From assembly GCA_026874595.1 (NCBI GenBank), contig CM049320.1, positions 8,499,464 to 8,563,463 on the forward strand: a stretch of DNA of 64,000 nucleotides. Reading direction: 5' to 3'. A model generated the notes under the pieces. The model saw only the letters and a list, made by a program, of their open reading frames with translations. It had not been told where the DNA came from and did no database searches. This DNA is from Sipunculus nudus. Taxonomy: Eukaryota; Annelida; Sipuncula; Golfingiida; Sipunculidae. Below are positions 48,825 through 60,930 of the stretch, piece by piece. Made by a program: the position numbers and the translations under genes. Position 1 is the first letter of the stretch, and every line of letters begins with the position of its first letter.

Positions 48825-49545
48825 AAATTTCGTGGATTTTGTGCAAAAACACATCGTGGGGTATTTGAATTGGTTGAAAGAGAAAGAAAATGTTATCAAT
48901 TCGTGGTTAATTAAGATATACTGAATACGCAATGAAGTCGAGCTGCTCATAAAATGGTGCGCCTGTATCACGGTCAATCGGTCAGTGTTGAGCAAACAAG
49001 CCCCGCCCGGCCGGGGCCCAACGAGAGAATTAATCAGCCGTAACAAACACATGCCAGCCGATGATCGGCTCTGAGTGGTCCCACCCGATCACAGCACGTT
49101 CACAGAAAACGTAAACCCTCACTTGATCGGTGGAAATATAACATGGGACAAGGGATTTAACTTTTTTACTCATGTAAAAGGCAGAAGTAACATGCATGGC
49201 GATCGTCAATCGCTATAGGTGGTGTAAGACAAGTGGTTAGCTCATCATGCAAAGGTGCCAACTATATGGAGATTTAAAAGAATAGAAATCGGCTTAATGT
49301 GCCGACTAGACAGGAATTTCACTCATCTAAAAAACTGCAGGGCATAATTCGCATCCTAATATCTTGTGACGCTTACGGCTCACATTTATATACAACTATC
49401 GGCAATATTCGGAAGATGTACCATGTGTTTTATTAATGACTCACATTTATGCACGGAACTGTCCTGTCGGTAATATTCGGAATAAGTGCAAATGCAAATG
49501 AGTCCATATGGCCCTTTTATTTTAACCACGGAAAAGATATACCGT
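48825..49545. other. Unassigned DNA
   Basis: 48,990-49,130 is GC-richer ('gcccggccggggccc' at about 49006-49020). No gene or repeat identified. Confidence 0.45.
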
Positions 49546-50063
49546 GGTAAAGGCCTCTTTACACAGGGCTGTCACCTTTGTGCCACCTTCGAGCAACCAA
49601 AGAATGATCAGGACGCGCAATGGTCGCTTACCCCAGAAAATCCTGTTTCTCTGTAACTGCTCCATAACTGTTTCAGCGTAGTTTGTTCGTCCCTTGAACC
49701 TCCCAAAATGCAACATTAGGGCATTTTCTTGCTTGCCTTCCTGCTTCCCCTGTCCCACCAGCGCGACCAATCTGCCTTAATTCTACAATCACTACAATGC
49801 TTGTGCTTCCCTTCTGCCTGCTTTGAGCCACCTTTAGGCAACCCACATCCTCGGCGACCTTTGTGCGATTGTCTTGAACATGTTCAAAAATTCACGGCGA
49901 CCATGGCGTCCATGGCGATGTCTGAAACTCCAGTGTACCACCTTTGAACGACCTAGGCAACCATTCTGCCTTGTTTGAGCCTCCTACGACGAACTGGTAA
50001 ATTTTGTGGTCGCACACTGAAGGCAGAAAGGACGCTATATTCTGTGTAAAGGCCCCTTTAACC
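49546..50063. mobile_element. TIR element, ~518 bp, non-autonomous
   Basis: Left end 'ggtaaaggcctctttacaca' (49546 onward) and right end 50042-50063, whose reverse complement reads 'ggttaaaggggcctttacac', form imperfect terminal inverted repeats. The interior is GC-richer than the flanks, with 'gccacctt', 'gcgacc' and 'ggcaacc' words recalling the 'gcgac' words of family G at 17 kb; it shares 'ttgaacatgttcaaaaa' with 17100-17117. Open frames at 49522-50077 are by-products of the composition. Confidence 0.65.
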
Positions 50064-50579
50064 GTGTTTAAAAACATTGGAACATGTGTACCGTCGAGTC
50101 AGAACTACCGCTCTGTGCGATAGGAATGTTGCATTGCTCTTAAATGTTTCACCCGAGATGTTGAAAACAGGAAACGTTGGGAAATATTTTCAGTTTTAAG
50201 TAAAATATGATTTCGTTTACTGTAAACATTATTCGTCCTTTCAGGGGGCCGTGATTGTGCGATATTAGGGAAAACAATGAAATGGACAACATAATTTTTA
50301 TATCTCACGTAGTGTTACTGGAAATTTGCAGGGAAAGTAATTCAGCAGATATATTATTTGTACACATTGACATTCCTAAAATAGTTATAAACAATATCAT
50401 GTACCTTTCTTGAAACCTGATCAGCCAGCAATAATAACTTAAGGCAAAGTGAACCACCAGCCGCCCCCAATATATTCTCAGACCGTGTGATTGATCGTTG
50501 GAATCATGAATTTTCTTGACTTTCCTTGTTCCACGAAAACCAGGAAAATATACTTCCCACTAATATTTCTGAATTAACA

Positions 50580-50580
<1 letters not shown>
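50064..50580. other. Unassigned DNA
   Basis: No feature recognised. Confidence 0.5.

Positions 50581-50635
<55 letters not shown>
50581..50635. repeat. (TA)n microsatellite
   Basis: About 27 uninterrupted TA dinucleotides. Confidence 0.97.
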
Positions 50636-50638
<3 letters not shown>

Positions 50639-51720
50639 TATACATATATAAAAAAACATAGCTTGTTAAATATAAAACAAATGTTAAAATTATAGAATTA
50701 TAAATCTGACAAGTATCACATATTATGATCCTTAATGCCAATAAATTATCGAATAACGGGGTTTTTTTTAATTATTAAAACGTTTCACATCTCGGACTCA
50801 TTTTAAATCACGACAATCGATGATGCGGACCTGCACTGAAAACATGACTTAAACCTTTCCGTCCTTGGTTTCACAAAAGCAAGAATGACAATGGCCGTAT
50901 GGCGTGCATTGTACGGATTGCGTGCATATTTGTAACCATGTCTAAAAGCATCGGGTGTGTCATTTCAATGAAAATTCTATGTGCATGCATGGACCTCACT
51001 ATTTGTATTATGTTTGTATTGTATTTTTTGCGATGTTAAGTTTTGTATATACATAGTTTGCTTTCTGAAGCCGCTGCGAGGCAGCATGTAGACTACTTGG
51101 AATAATTTCAGGTATACAGTTTTATCCACTTAACCTCTGGCTTAGCCAGATACAGGTGAGACTTATACACGTTATGTCTGAGTCACAGCGCGCACACTCG
51201 TAAATAAACACATACATACGTATATAAATAGATTTTCTTACCTCAAGTGGGGAAATGAACGCCTTATTGGAATAGACGCTATAATTCCACACGTCCACAA
51301 ACGGGTATGGAATCACTGAGTGATGTTCTTTCAGTTAACTAGTTGTTTGTTCATTTCACCGTAAGTCACGTGGGCCCATGACAACGTGGTGCTCCAGAGC
51401 ACGCGGTGGTGTTCATTTCACTATAAGTCACCTTGGATGAAAGGGCTGCTTAAACAGAGTGTACACTAAGCTAAACTGTCAGACGCTTAGAAAGTAAACT
51501 ATCCCAAACACTTGTAACTAACAATATTATACGAGTATGGGCTACTATTTTGACTTTTGTCTCTCTCCAAATTGCAAACTTGAAGATATTTGTTATGATG
51601 ATAATATATTTGTGTAATTGTGTTTATTATTTTCCTGACTTTTGCATAAAGCAGGAAACATTATATAATACACATTAATATTTTGAAACTCGAAATAAAT
51701 GGACGTTTATCACCAATTTT

Positions 51721-51723
<3 letters not shown>
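50636..51723. other. Unassigned DNA with a small direct repeat
   Basis: 'gttcatttcac' + 'taagtcac' occurs at 51349 and 51411 regions, about 62 bp apart, enclosing 'gtgctc ca gagcac', a perfect small hairpin. Otherwise nothing seen. Confidence 0.5.

Positions 51724-51776
<53 letters not shown>
51724..51776. repeat. (AT)n microsatellite
   Basis: About 26 AT dinucleotides. Confidence 0.97.
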
Positions 51777-51777
<1 letters not shown>

Positions 51778-52333
51778 TCCACCCCACCTCCCTTCATGGC
51801 ATTAGTGATATATGCTCGAACACGCGAAATAACCACTCCATGGGGTAACAGTTCGTTTCAATACAGACAGCAAATACAAATATTGCCAGTACATGGATAC
51901 TATTTTGCACGTATTTAAGTAGCAAATGGTTCATTAATCTCCACCTTAGGTAAAGCTATTAATGCAAACACTACAAAATCAGACTGTTTGTAAGTAAAGT
52001 GTGTACACTCTTTATCGAGAGGAGGCATTTAGTACATAGGTACATTTTTTTAATGTTTATATATCAATCCGTTTTGTCCTGCGTTTTTTCCGACGCATTG
52101 AAACATTTGTTTATATTCGGGTTCAGAGTGAGTCTGTTCAGTTGATTTTTTAACCACTGAAAAGCTACAAATGTTTATAGAGCTGAATGAATGGATAGGA
52201 ATGAATAGACCGCACGGGCACAAGGCTGCATATATTTGCAAGCAAACAGCCCTACAGCATTTGTTATAGGGAACAATTATCGCCAAAAGGTGAACAGAGA
52301 AACAACGATGTGATAGGAGCGTGTTAGAATAGT
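51777..52333. other. Unassigned DNA
   Basis: No supported gene; a 78-codon minus-strand frame at 52050-52286 has no recognised family. Confidence 0.45.
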
Positions 52334-52600
52334 TAATTGACTCCGCGAGGATGGGATGCGTTCATCATCGTTCGTGTGTGTGTGTAAGGGTGTGTTGTTG
52401 TTCACAGCATAACTCGCTCAATCAAGAACGGAATCTCATGAAATATTCAGGGCATTACGGGAATAGGAAAATAAAGAATCTGTTCGATTTTGGTGTGGAT
52501 CCGGCTCATGAGCCGGATTCAGGAACGCCATCAAGGAATATTCACAAATGTAGAGTCACTTATGAACGACTTAACCTGGAAATTAGGGGGCGAATACTTA
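52334..52600 (-). mobile_element. Dispersed repeat family B, copy 3 (reverse)
   Basis: Reverse complement contains 'ttccaggttaagtcgttcat', 'acatttgtgaatattccttg', 'gcgttcctgaatccgg', 'ggatccacaccaaaatcgaa', 'catgagattccgttc', an A/C-rich stretch and an end near 'gcggagtcaatt'. The end sequence agrees with copy 2 ('ggtggagtcaatt') and copy 1 ('ggcggaggcaaa'). Confidence 0.75.
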
Positions 52601-52611
52601 ATTGAATGCAA

Positions 52612-52653
52612 ACATGTTTTTGGAAGCATCCCACATGTTTTTGGAAGCATCCC
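52612..52653. repeat. Exact 21-bp tandem duplication
   Basis: The 21-bp unit 'acatgtttttggaagcatcc' + 'c' occurs twice in succession, adjacent to the outer side of family B copy 3. Confidence 0.95.
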
Positions 52654-53488
52654 ACAGTATATGACTCCAAATGGGCTTGTACTCCCTAAAATGCAGATTT
52701 CTAGTTTTAAAAAAATATACGGATATAACAAATTGAACATATCCAACACACAAGAGATTTAGAACCAAACATTTGCAAGGATATATATTCGATGGACCTT
52801 TCTTATAAATAAAAAAATCAGAAAATAGTTTCACTGTCTGGTCTGCATGTACTTTATCTGACCATTTAAATGATAATAAACTCTATCTAATTACGTTTCA
52901 CGTAACAGCGGCTACACCTTTCGTTCGTAAGTTTCTGTCAGGGCTGATAAAATGGAAACAAGTAACAGGTGGACATCGGCGTCGTCATTTTAACCAATGA
53001 CCCACCTCGTCAGTACCGAACTATAAATATACAACAAACAGCTCCAAGCTGCACAGAGTATGAAACATATATAAGCCTGATAAAGAAAGGGAGAACAAAA
53101 AGGAGTCCAAAATGAAAAAATAAGAAATTGCTTTCTCTCCCAGAGGGCGTACCTCTGCTTACACCAAAAACAGTTTTATTTTATTTTACTAATTCACATG
53201 TTCGAATTATTTGTTTAGGTGGAGGTTACCTCTTCCATTTTCTTTAAAGCTTATTTAAATAAGCACCCTATACATATGAAGAATTCCATTCCGGTTTCAG
53301 ACTAGATGACCAGTCGGCAACACACGATTGTTCTGGCGTCTACCAGGCTTTGTGTACCCAGAAGGTTAAACACACACCGCAGGTAACATCTGACCTGTCC
53401 TCAACCGTCCAGTGCTCTCTCCTTTAAAGTCAACCTTCCCGGTCTACCGCACCTACGAGCCCTGCGTGTGTTATCTTCCCCTGGCTCT
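52654..53488. other. Unassigned DNA
   Basis: 'accaatga' (near 52993) followed by 'ctataaatata' (near 53022) is promoter-like spacing, but no gene follows; weak. Confidence 0.4.
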
Positions 53489-53489
53489 G

Positions 53490-53529
<40 letters not shown>
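53489..53529. repeat. (GT)n microsatellite
   Basis: About 19 GT units with one 'gc' interruption. Confidence 0.95.
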
Positions 53530-53531
<2 letters not shown>

Positions 53532-54211
53532 TGATGAATATGGAGTACAGTTTTCCTATTAAATTCGCAGGGCGCTCAACCTGGTTGTGAAACGTGACTG
53601 ACGCAATGTTTCTACTATATGTTATCACATACCTGCCCAAATTGTGACAGTTATAACATATGGTCTTGAGAGACTGACTCTAACACTATTTAAAAATGCC
53701 GAGAAAGTGGCGCCTCGTGTGTCCAGTTTGAGAACTATGAGTCACTCTTTTCCTCAGTTTCAAGATGACACCACCTCCCGGGACAAACTAGGGTAAAGGC
53801 CCACCTCTTACAACATATGATGTTACAATTTTCTCCATCTATGCATGATTTAAAAGCAAAAATCCTAATTTATCAAAAAAAGAAAGCTTCACGTTATTGA
53901 TCCTCCTATTAATTTGAGGGTGACACTATTCAGCCAAGCCCTGTCATATTACATTTGGTCCGGTGCCAAGTGCTGTAATTGTCGCTCACACCTGATAAAT
54001 CTTGTCACTGAGTTCAGATCACAAGATCTCTTGGCTTTGATCCTTGTGTTCTACCCCTAGTACAATGAAGCCGGTGCATAATGTATTGATTCCAACACAT
54101 GAAGTACCAACTTTACACCTCCGCCCCCCCCCCCCCCCCCCGCCCCACGCGTACCTACCAGTGGCTATATCCATCTGTTGTTACTCAAAGTGCGCATAAT
54201 CGTATTGACAA

Positions 54212-54215
<4 letters not shown>
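53530..54215. other. Unassigned DNA with a C tract
   Basis: A 17-base C tract at 54124-54140. No gene seen. Confidence 0.5.

Positions 54216-54288
<73 letters not shown>
54216..54288. repeat. (TA)n microsatellite, about 70 bp
   Basis: About 33 TA units ending in 'tatgtatatg'; open frames across both strands are artefacts. Confidence 0.97.
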
Positions 54289-54292
<4 letters not shown>

Positions 54293-54520
54293 GTTCGGTC
54301 AGCGCTTGGTCTGAATAAGCAACACAGACCATTGGCTTGTCTGAATCAAATCCTTTGATCCATTTGTTATAATATGATTTCTTTCTTTCTTGTGAACATT
54401 TTTTCATGCATATTTTCACGACGATTAATGTAATCGAGAGGACTAAGCTGCCTCACTTATTAAATAGTTACATTTTCCATGTTTCTGGTTCCAAGTTTCG
54501 TCTTGCTACATGTGCCCTGT

Positions 54521-54600
54521 AATAATAATAATAATAATAATAATAGTATTTATATCGCGCCAATTCTCCGATAGTCGGACTCAAAGCGCCATGCATGCAC
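54521..54600. mobile_element. Dispersed repeat end: (TAA)n + 'tttatatcgcgcc...ctcaaagcgc'
   Basis: About eight TAA units (54522-54545), then 'gtatttatatcgcgccaatt', 'ccgatagtcggactcaaagc' and 'gcc'. The combination of a TAA run, 'tttatatagcgc' and 'ctcaaagcgc' is a very common dispersed repeat motif in aquatic animals. Only one copy is in the window and its other end was not identified. Confidence 0.6.
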
Positions 54601-57600
54601 GCACGCTCTTATACCCGAACACAAACTCATTTTCTGGGAAACCTGTATCTCTCCCCAAGACCACTTTCTCCCGCGCGTTTATTCATTGTAAGTCACTTTA
54701 TTCGAGAACATCTGAACATTTGACAGCCCAAAGATGAACAGAAGTACATTTATAACCTGGTCCACCAATCTTTGTCCACCTGTTTTATTTATTCTTTTTG
54801 GGGTGGGTTGTAATTTTTGTTAAAGCTGTTATTTGTATAATTGCAATGAGAACGACACAAGGGGGTGACTGCCTGATATGGCATCACAGAATTGTTTAAT
54901 AACTCTAAAGTTAATGTTTAGCCCGTAATCTATAGAATATATATGGCATACTAGCCAAAATTCAAGTGTCAAAAACACACAAAATAGCACCTACATTCTA
55001 GATAATACAAGGGATGTATTGGATGTTTGGTTACAGATTATATTCTTTTTTTTTAATCTCTCGTTATGCATTATTCAATATTAAAGTTAACATTTCTTTC
55101 TTGTTTCAATATATTTTATCTACACGGTGTGAGTATCCATGTATTTCAATTTTATTTTGATATTTCAATGGCTACATCTTTTTATAATTATCATTATCAA
55201 TATTGATTCCATAAACAGGAAGCGGGGCTTAAGTACATTGTCGGGTTTCCCACACGGCGTGTAAATATCCGGTTAGTGCAGGCACGGGAGAAAGTCAATA
55301 CTTGTAAAATCAGCATAAAAAGCACAACTTTATTTGCAATGATTTTTCTGTTTCGTGCAAATTTTCGAGTATTCGAAACGGCATAAATGTGCTTGACTGC
55401 GTACTGAATTGCTACATTTTCCACGTTTCTAACACCCAATTTTCAAATGATTACCTGCGCTCAACACTCCAGACCAACGGAGCGTATAATACCCACTCAG
55501 AAATACATCCAGCTAAAGTGATATATCACAGAGGTAGTCCCAGATGTAGAAAAGAAAACATTCCATACTACTGTAGGCTCTCACATTTGCAAGTTTATGA
55601 TATTGCTAGATAATTTTATCGTCCGCAGTGTGCCCAGAAAGGCAAGGAATCCGAAGGGGTAATTTAGTTGTGGTGACAATCAAGCTCTTGTAATCATCCA
55701 TTAAGATTAATTGATGTGTAAAGATGACTTTTACAGGACATCAAGCTCGACAGAGCATGAAATTGTCACAAGTATGTTCCTCAATTATCTCTTCTCTTTT
55801 CAGAAAAAAAAGTTATTTGATGATACAACATGATATTTTTGCCTTGGTTTATTTAGATATCCATGGAGGATTCCTAGCAAAAAGTTTATGAACATCAGGG
55901 TCAACAAGAGCAAAGACAGAAACTGGAAAGTTATCTCTCGTGTATTTCTTTTTATACACTCGGATGAAGCATTATGTATGTTAGGGAGAACAACACTTTC
56001 CGCTAGACGGAGTTGACGCAGCAATGGAGGTTAAGCGCTTGGCCGAACGTGCCTACAACATTAGTGCATCTGCTGGTAATTATTGATTTTACTCATCAAG
56101 ATGAGAGATAATGTGGAACATTAATTTCTACTGATATGTGAGAGTCTGCCGAATATAATCTGATCCAAAATCGCACTGAAAATCTCAATATTTTTTTGTC
56201 ATTACTGACAACACCACACCTCCTACATGTACTTAATCATGGAAATCAAACCAAATAACCCGTTAAATATGTTGGTTTAGACCTATTATTCTAATAACCA
56301 ATATTGGTAATAATGCAGTGTTGTAAAATACAGTTTATCTATGATAAGTATCGTACTGTCTAATAACAATATTCTAAATATAGTTATAATGCGTACAAGA
56401 AATCAATAACTAAGTCACTATAGAAATTTAACATCATTCCAAATATAAGGGAACTGTTCCTGCGGTGTTTTGAATAATGAATACATATAACGGTGAGCCA
56501 TAATACTTTCAACATTTAAATGAAATAATCCAAGGGGTGTTTTTTAATACCTCCTCAAAATTTTATCAGAACCTGTTCAGAGCTTTGGCGTTAAATTCGA
56601 CACAGACAACCCTGTAGTAACAAGACCTTATCATAATACTTCTAGCAAACTGCTATAATAAACTAAAAGAGGGGCAGTGTTGGGAGCTTCAGTGAATCTT
56701 CATGTTCTCAATCAAGCACACGCTTGAACTTTTTTAATTTTATGTTTCAATGTGATATAAATTAAGAATAAACTGCCTTTGACATGAGCTAGAGAAAATT
56801 GTCCTGATCTCACCTAACTTATGCACATGCTTCCTTGGATAGTTACAATAGTGATACAACTGTTTCCGTAATTGTTGAAGATGTAAATGCAAGGTAATAG
56901 TGCTGCGACACCTGCTCAATTAAACAATGTGAGATTACTTGGATTAATTTGGGGGTTAACCATAATGGCATGCTGACATAAGACGCGAGATGTCCAGAAC
57001 TACATGTATTTATCACTCAGAGACGTCGCCTACTGGACTGATCACTTTTCCTCAAGTGAATAGTGTTAAAGAATACGAAATATAAAGGTTATGATATAAT
57101 GATCCCACTGAAGGGAGTAGGGCTATAGACAAGGGTAGCGAATTTCAAAATTAATAAAAGGAACTGAATCCCATTCATGAAAATAATAATCTGTAAAACA
57201 AGAGCGGGTTTTCCATAGAAAAAATTGATTTCGCCTTATTGTCGCTGATTTATGTATATACAATCTCGCAGCAAATGTTTATATCAGATAAATATTGTAA
57301 TGAAAAATGTATAGGCAAGAAATAATTCTTTTGAGTCTGAAAATAAACGTTGTTCAACTTAAGGCATACCTCTGTCTACATACTCTGCCCTACCCCCACT
57401 GTACTAGAGAAGTCTGATTTGCTCTCCAATACCGAAGGGATTTCAGGTTCATATTTCAATTAGTAACTGGTCCGCCGTGGTTTATATTGGGCTTATTGTT
57501 AACTTGTCTTAATTAATAGTATTATATAAAAAATAAACGTAAAATTAAAGCAATTTCATAAAGAATATAATCAGTTTTTACCTAAACGTATTAGTCCTCA

Positions 57601-60600
57601 TAATAAGAAAATGAGGGGTTTCTAATGAATCTGGTTTATGTTTCAGATAAGTGCATTTCTTAATTGTATAAAAAGCTGTGTGCCTGCCAATAATTCTCCA
57701 GGATCTCCTTTAAAATTATCTTAAGCCTGATATTAAGGGAGGAGACAGTCAGGTGACATATATTAAAAATCCAAAAATAAACTTTTATATAAAAAATAAC
57801 AAACAGATGATAAAAGACAGAGTTTGGGTTAAGGTAATACTTTACCTGGAGTAACATACGTGTCTCAAATGCCCCTCCAGCAAAGCGTATAAAAACAAAG
57901 AGAACGTAAAGTTCTTACAGCTTTGTAAAAGAACCTATAATTATATATGTTAAGTATTTTTATATTCTGAAAAAAAGAAATGATATAGTAACTCTAAAGA
58001 GTTAATTGTATTGGTGATGGAGCATTGTTGTTTCGTCATTATTTATGTATTACATTTAATAAAACATGGCCGCCGAACGCTGCGGGATGGTTTATATCAG
58101 GGGTCAATTATTTGTCCAAGCACGCTAAATAAATCACACATAGGTCACTTAGGTAATTATTGGAGCTCATACTTATATTTATATCTTGCTGCTACCTGAA
58201 TATTGTAAATATGATATGATATTAGGAGTTATTTTCAAGACATTAGGAAAAAGCCTCAAGTAATTAACAATTTTTCATGAATTAGTGTGAATATATGAGA
58301 ATATGATAAAGTCTTTGCATGAATCGTCCTGGTGCATTACAAATCAATTTACAATATCCGCACAAACATAATGCCGTCGTATCATGTTTTTTACAGGTAT
58401 AGTGTCTTAGGTCATATTATGGATTTCTTCACTGTACCTATTCTATATTCGTGCTGTGATGTGATAAATGCCTTCTTTCATCTGACACAACGGCTCGGGG
58501 TCACGCAACCGCTCTTTCTCATAAACTGCCACCATGCAGATGTACGTGTGTTATGTATCCTGGCGTTGGTCGTTAGGGATATTTATGACGTAAGGATTGT
58601 GATCACGGGACACATCAATGGACACGTGATATGATTTGTCTGGACTATATCAGTGCTGAATCATTAACCCTTTGCTGTTTGCAGGCTCACTAAAGCCCAC
58701 TCTAAAGTGGCACCTAGAACTACCTCATATGGGTAGATTCTCTCAGGTGAAATATATTGTATATTTATTTTCAGATCTAATGATTCCCTTTATCCTTAAG
58801 CAAAGCCTATCTGTAGGAACTGTTGAACATTATGCAAAGATACAAGAGAGTCTAGGCAAGATATTGATTGTAATATAAAAGTAAGAAGGGTCAGAATTTG
58901 TCTAAAATTTAAAATCATAACAGCATATATTGAACATGTATCAGACAGACTGAATGTTCTTCCGCTGTCTTTAGTGTATCTCTAAATAAACACATGATTT
59001 GTGACAAGTGTTGAGTAAAAAACGAAGACACGTGGACAGATTTGATGTCAAATTAGAAAATGAAAAGCATAAGGCAAAAAATACATATAAAGCTATGGTT
59101 CTCAGGCATCGCCCGCGTCAATTATAACCCCCCCCCCCCCCCCGCATCCAAAATGTTTATTTTGATTTTCATCTTCCAAGAAGACAATAAATTGATCAGA
59201 TTTCCTTTGTTATGTAGTGTTTTTACCTGTGTAGCAAACAAATTCCGTTACTTTTATGCTTTTCCCTGGTCATATGACATTTTTAACAAAAAAAGGTAAA
59301 ACAAATAAAATTTCGCCCGCCCGCACTGATTTCTGAAAAAAGTCCAAGAGAACCATACCTTTTTTTTAGCCTAATGAGTCATAAGAAATATGTTACGCAA
59401 CGTAATAAATATGTGTATGGCAGAATGTTTCATTTTCCAGGTTCTCTTCATGCAAGATGTGTCAGAAAAAGAGCAGGTTTGTTATTGCACGTTGTCTGAT
59501 TACATTCTCGAGTAAGATACAATATAAATATCCATCATATCAAGCTTAATGATCGATCGAGGGCGACTTTGAACGGATAATTCAAAAATAATTTGCTTCG
59601 TACAAACGTTACATATAAATCGCGTTTAAGATTATGCTATAAATATATGGTCATAAATATAAGGACATTCGGAATAAAACTAGGAAATATACTGGCCAAG
59701 CTCGAGGCTTTCCATAATAAAGGTACTTAATAGAAGTACAGGAAATAGAGGAAATGGCAGTGCGTGCCTCGAACATTTATCAACTGATATTTTGAAAATG
59801 TGTATTAAAAAATGTGCCGGACATTTTTCTTAATATGTGATTGCCGTAATATTTGATAATGTATTTTATGAACGTTATTCATAATCCGAGCCCGTCCGTC
59901 TGTCCGTATGCCTTAATGTCTCCTTCATTTATGCCGTTAGAAACTCTTGATATAAACTATATTCGGCTGGGTTTGCTAATATTTTGTGACTGTATTTTTA
60001 TATGGGCATAGTCTACAGGGATGCATGGATCGACAACTCTGAGATTTAACTACCACAGCGTCCTGACACACGAACTATTTAAGACAGAAAAACTGATTTA
60101 GGAACATTTTTACCGTTTCACGTTCAGTGAGCTTTGCAGATTTTTTCTAGATCACGTGATTTCCCGAGAGAGAGGTATTGTCCTTGGATGCGGACTACGC
60201 TAACAACAAAATGTCTGGAGGGGCTAAAACCAGACGCTCTATTAAACAAATATCTCCTGTGCTGGTCTCCGGATATAACCGAGAACTTGATAATGCTTTC
60301 AGTGTTTATATTTTAAACGTCACACCGTAATGACTGCCCGCGGGAAATGCAGTAAATATCAGGATGATAAAATTTATTTTCGTCACAGCTGCACTTAATA
60401 AAAAGTTCCACTTACTTATGTAAAAATCCCACCCTTTCCCTTGATGGATAGCGGTCACAGTACACAAAGGAGGTTACATACGAGCAGTATATAAGAGCTA
60501 GCACTCTACCCTAAAGTATAGGCTTGTTGCTGGGATAATGATGTACCCTACGGCCGGCGTACTCAGCGTAATAGCGCCTTTACATCCTTCATAAAGGACC

Positions 60601-60930
60601 GCACTTTCTTGTATACTTTCTAACAACACCTACAATGTGCGAGAAAAATTCAGTTTTAACTCAGCATATTAGTAAATCACTCTGCATATTGGTTGAATAT
60701 TGATGAATACAAGCATGCAGGCTCCAACGGGTTACTAGACGCAGCCTACTTGTACGTGATACAGGAAATGACTCCTCAACACAGAGACGGGTTTTCAGTT
60801 AGTTTCATATGTATTTCATTAATGTTATTGTATCATTGGTAGCCTAATGTTAAGATAAGGGGCTGTTAACCACGATGTCAATGCAACAGGATGGATGACC
60901 TTGTAGTATTCATTCCCCAGTATGGCTCGT
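54601..60930. other. 6.3 kb without an identifiable gene or repeat
   Basis: Unique-looking AT-rich DNA. Contains a 16-base C tract (59128-59143) and several open frames of 60-100 codons (55197-55439 minus, 58332-58634 plus) that match no known family. 'gtatataagagct' near 60489 is TATA-box-like but isolated. Confidence 0.5.

Noticed and set aside
53020-53035. CCAAT plus TATA-like promoter
   Set aside because: Short motifs expected by chance in AT-rich DNA; no transcript or open frame follows.
60484-60500. 'gtatataag' as a core promoter
   Set aside because: Isolated TATA-like word with no gene downstream; only the satellite follows.
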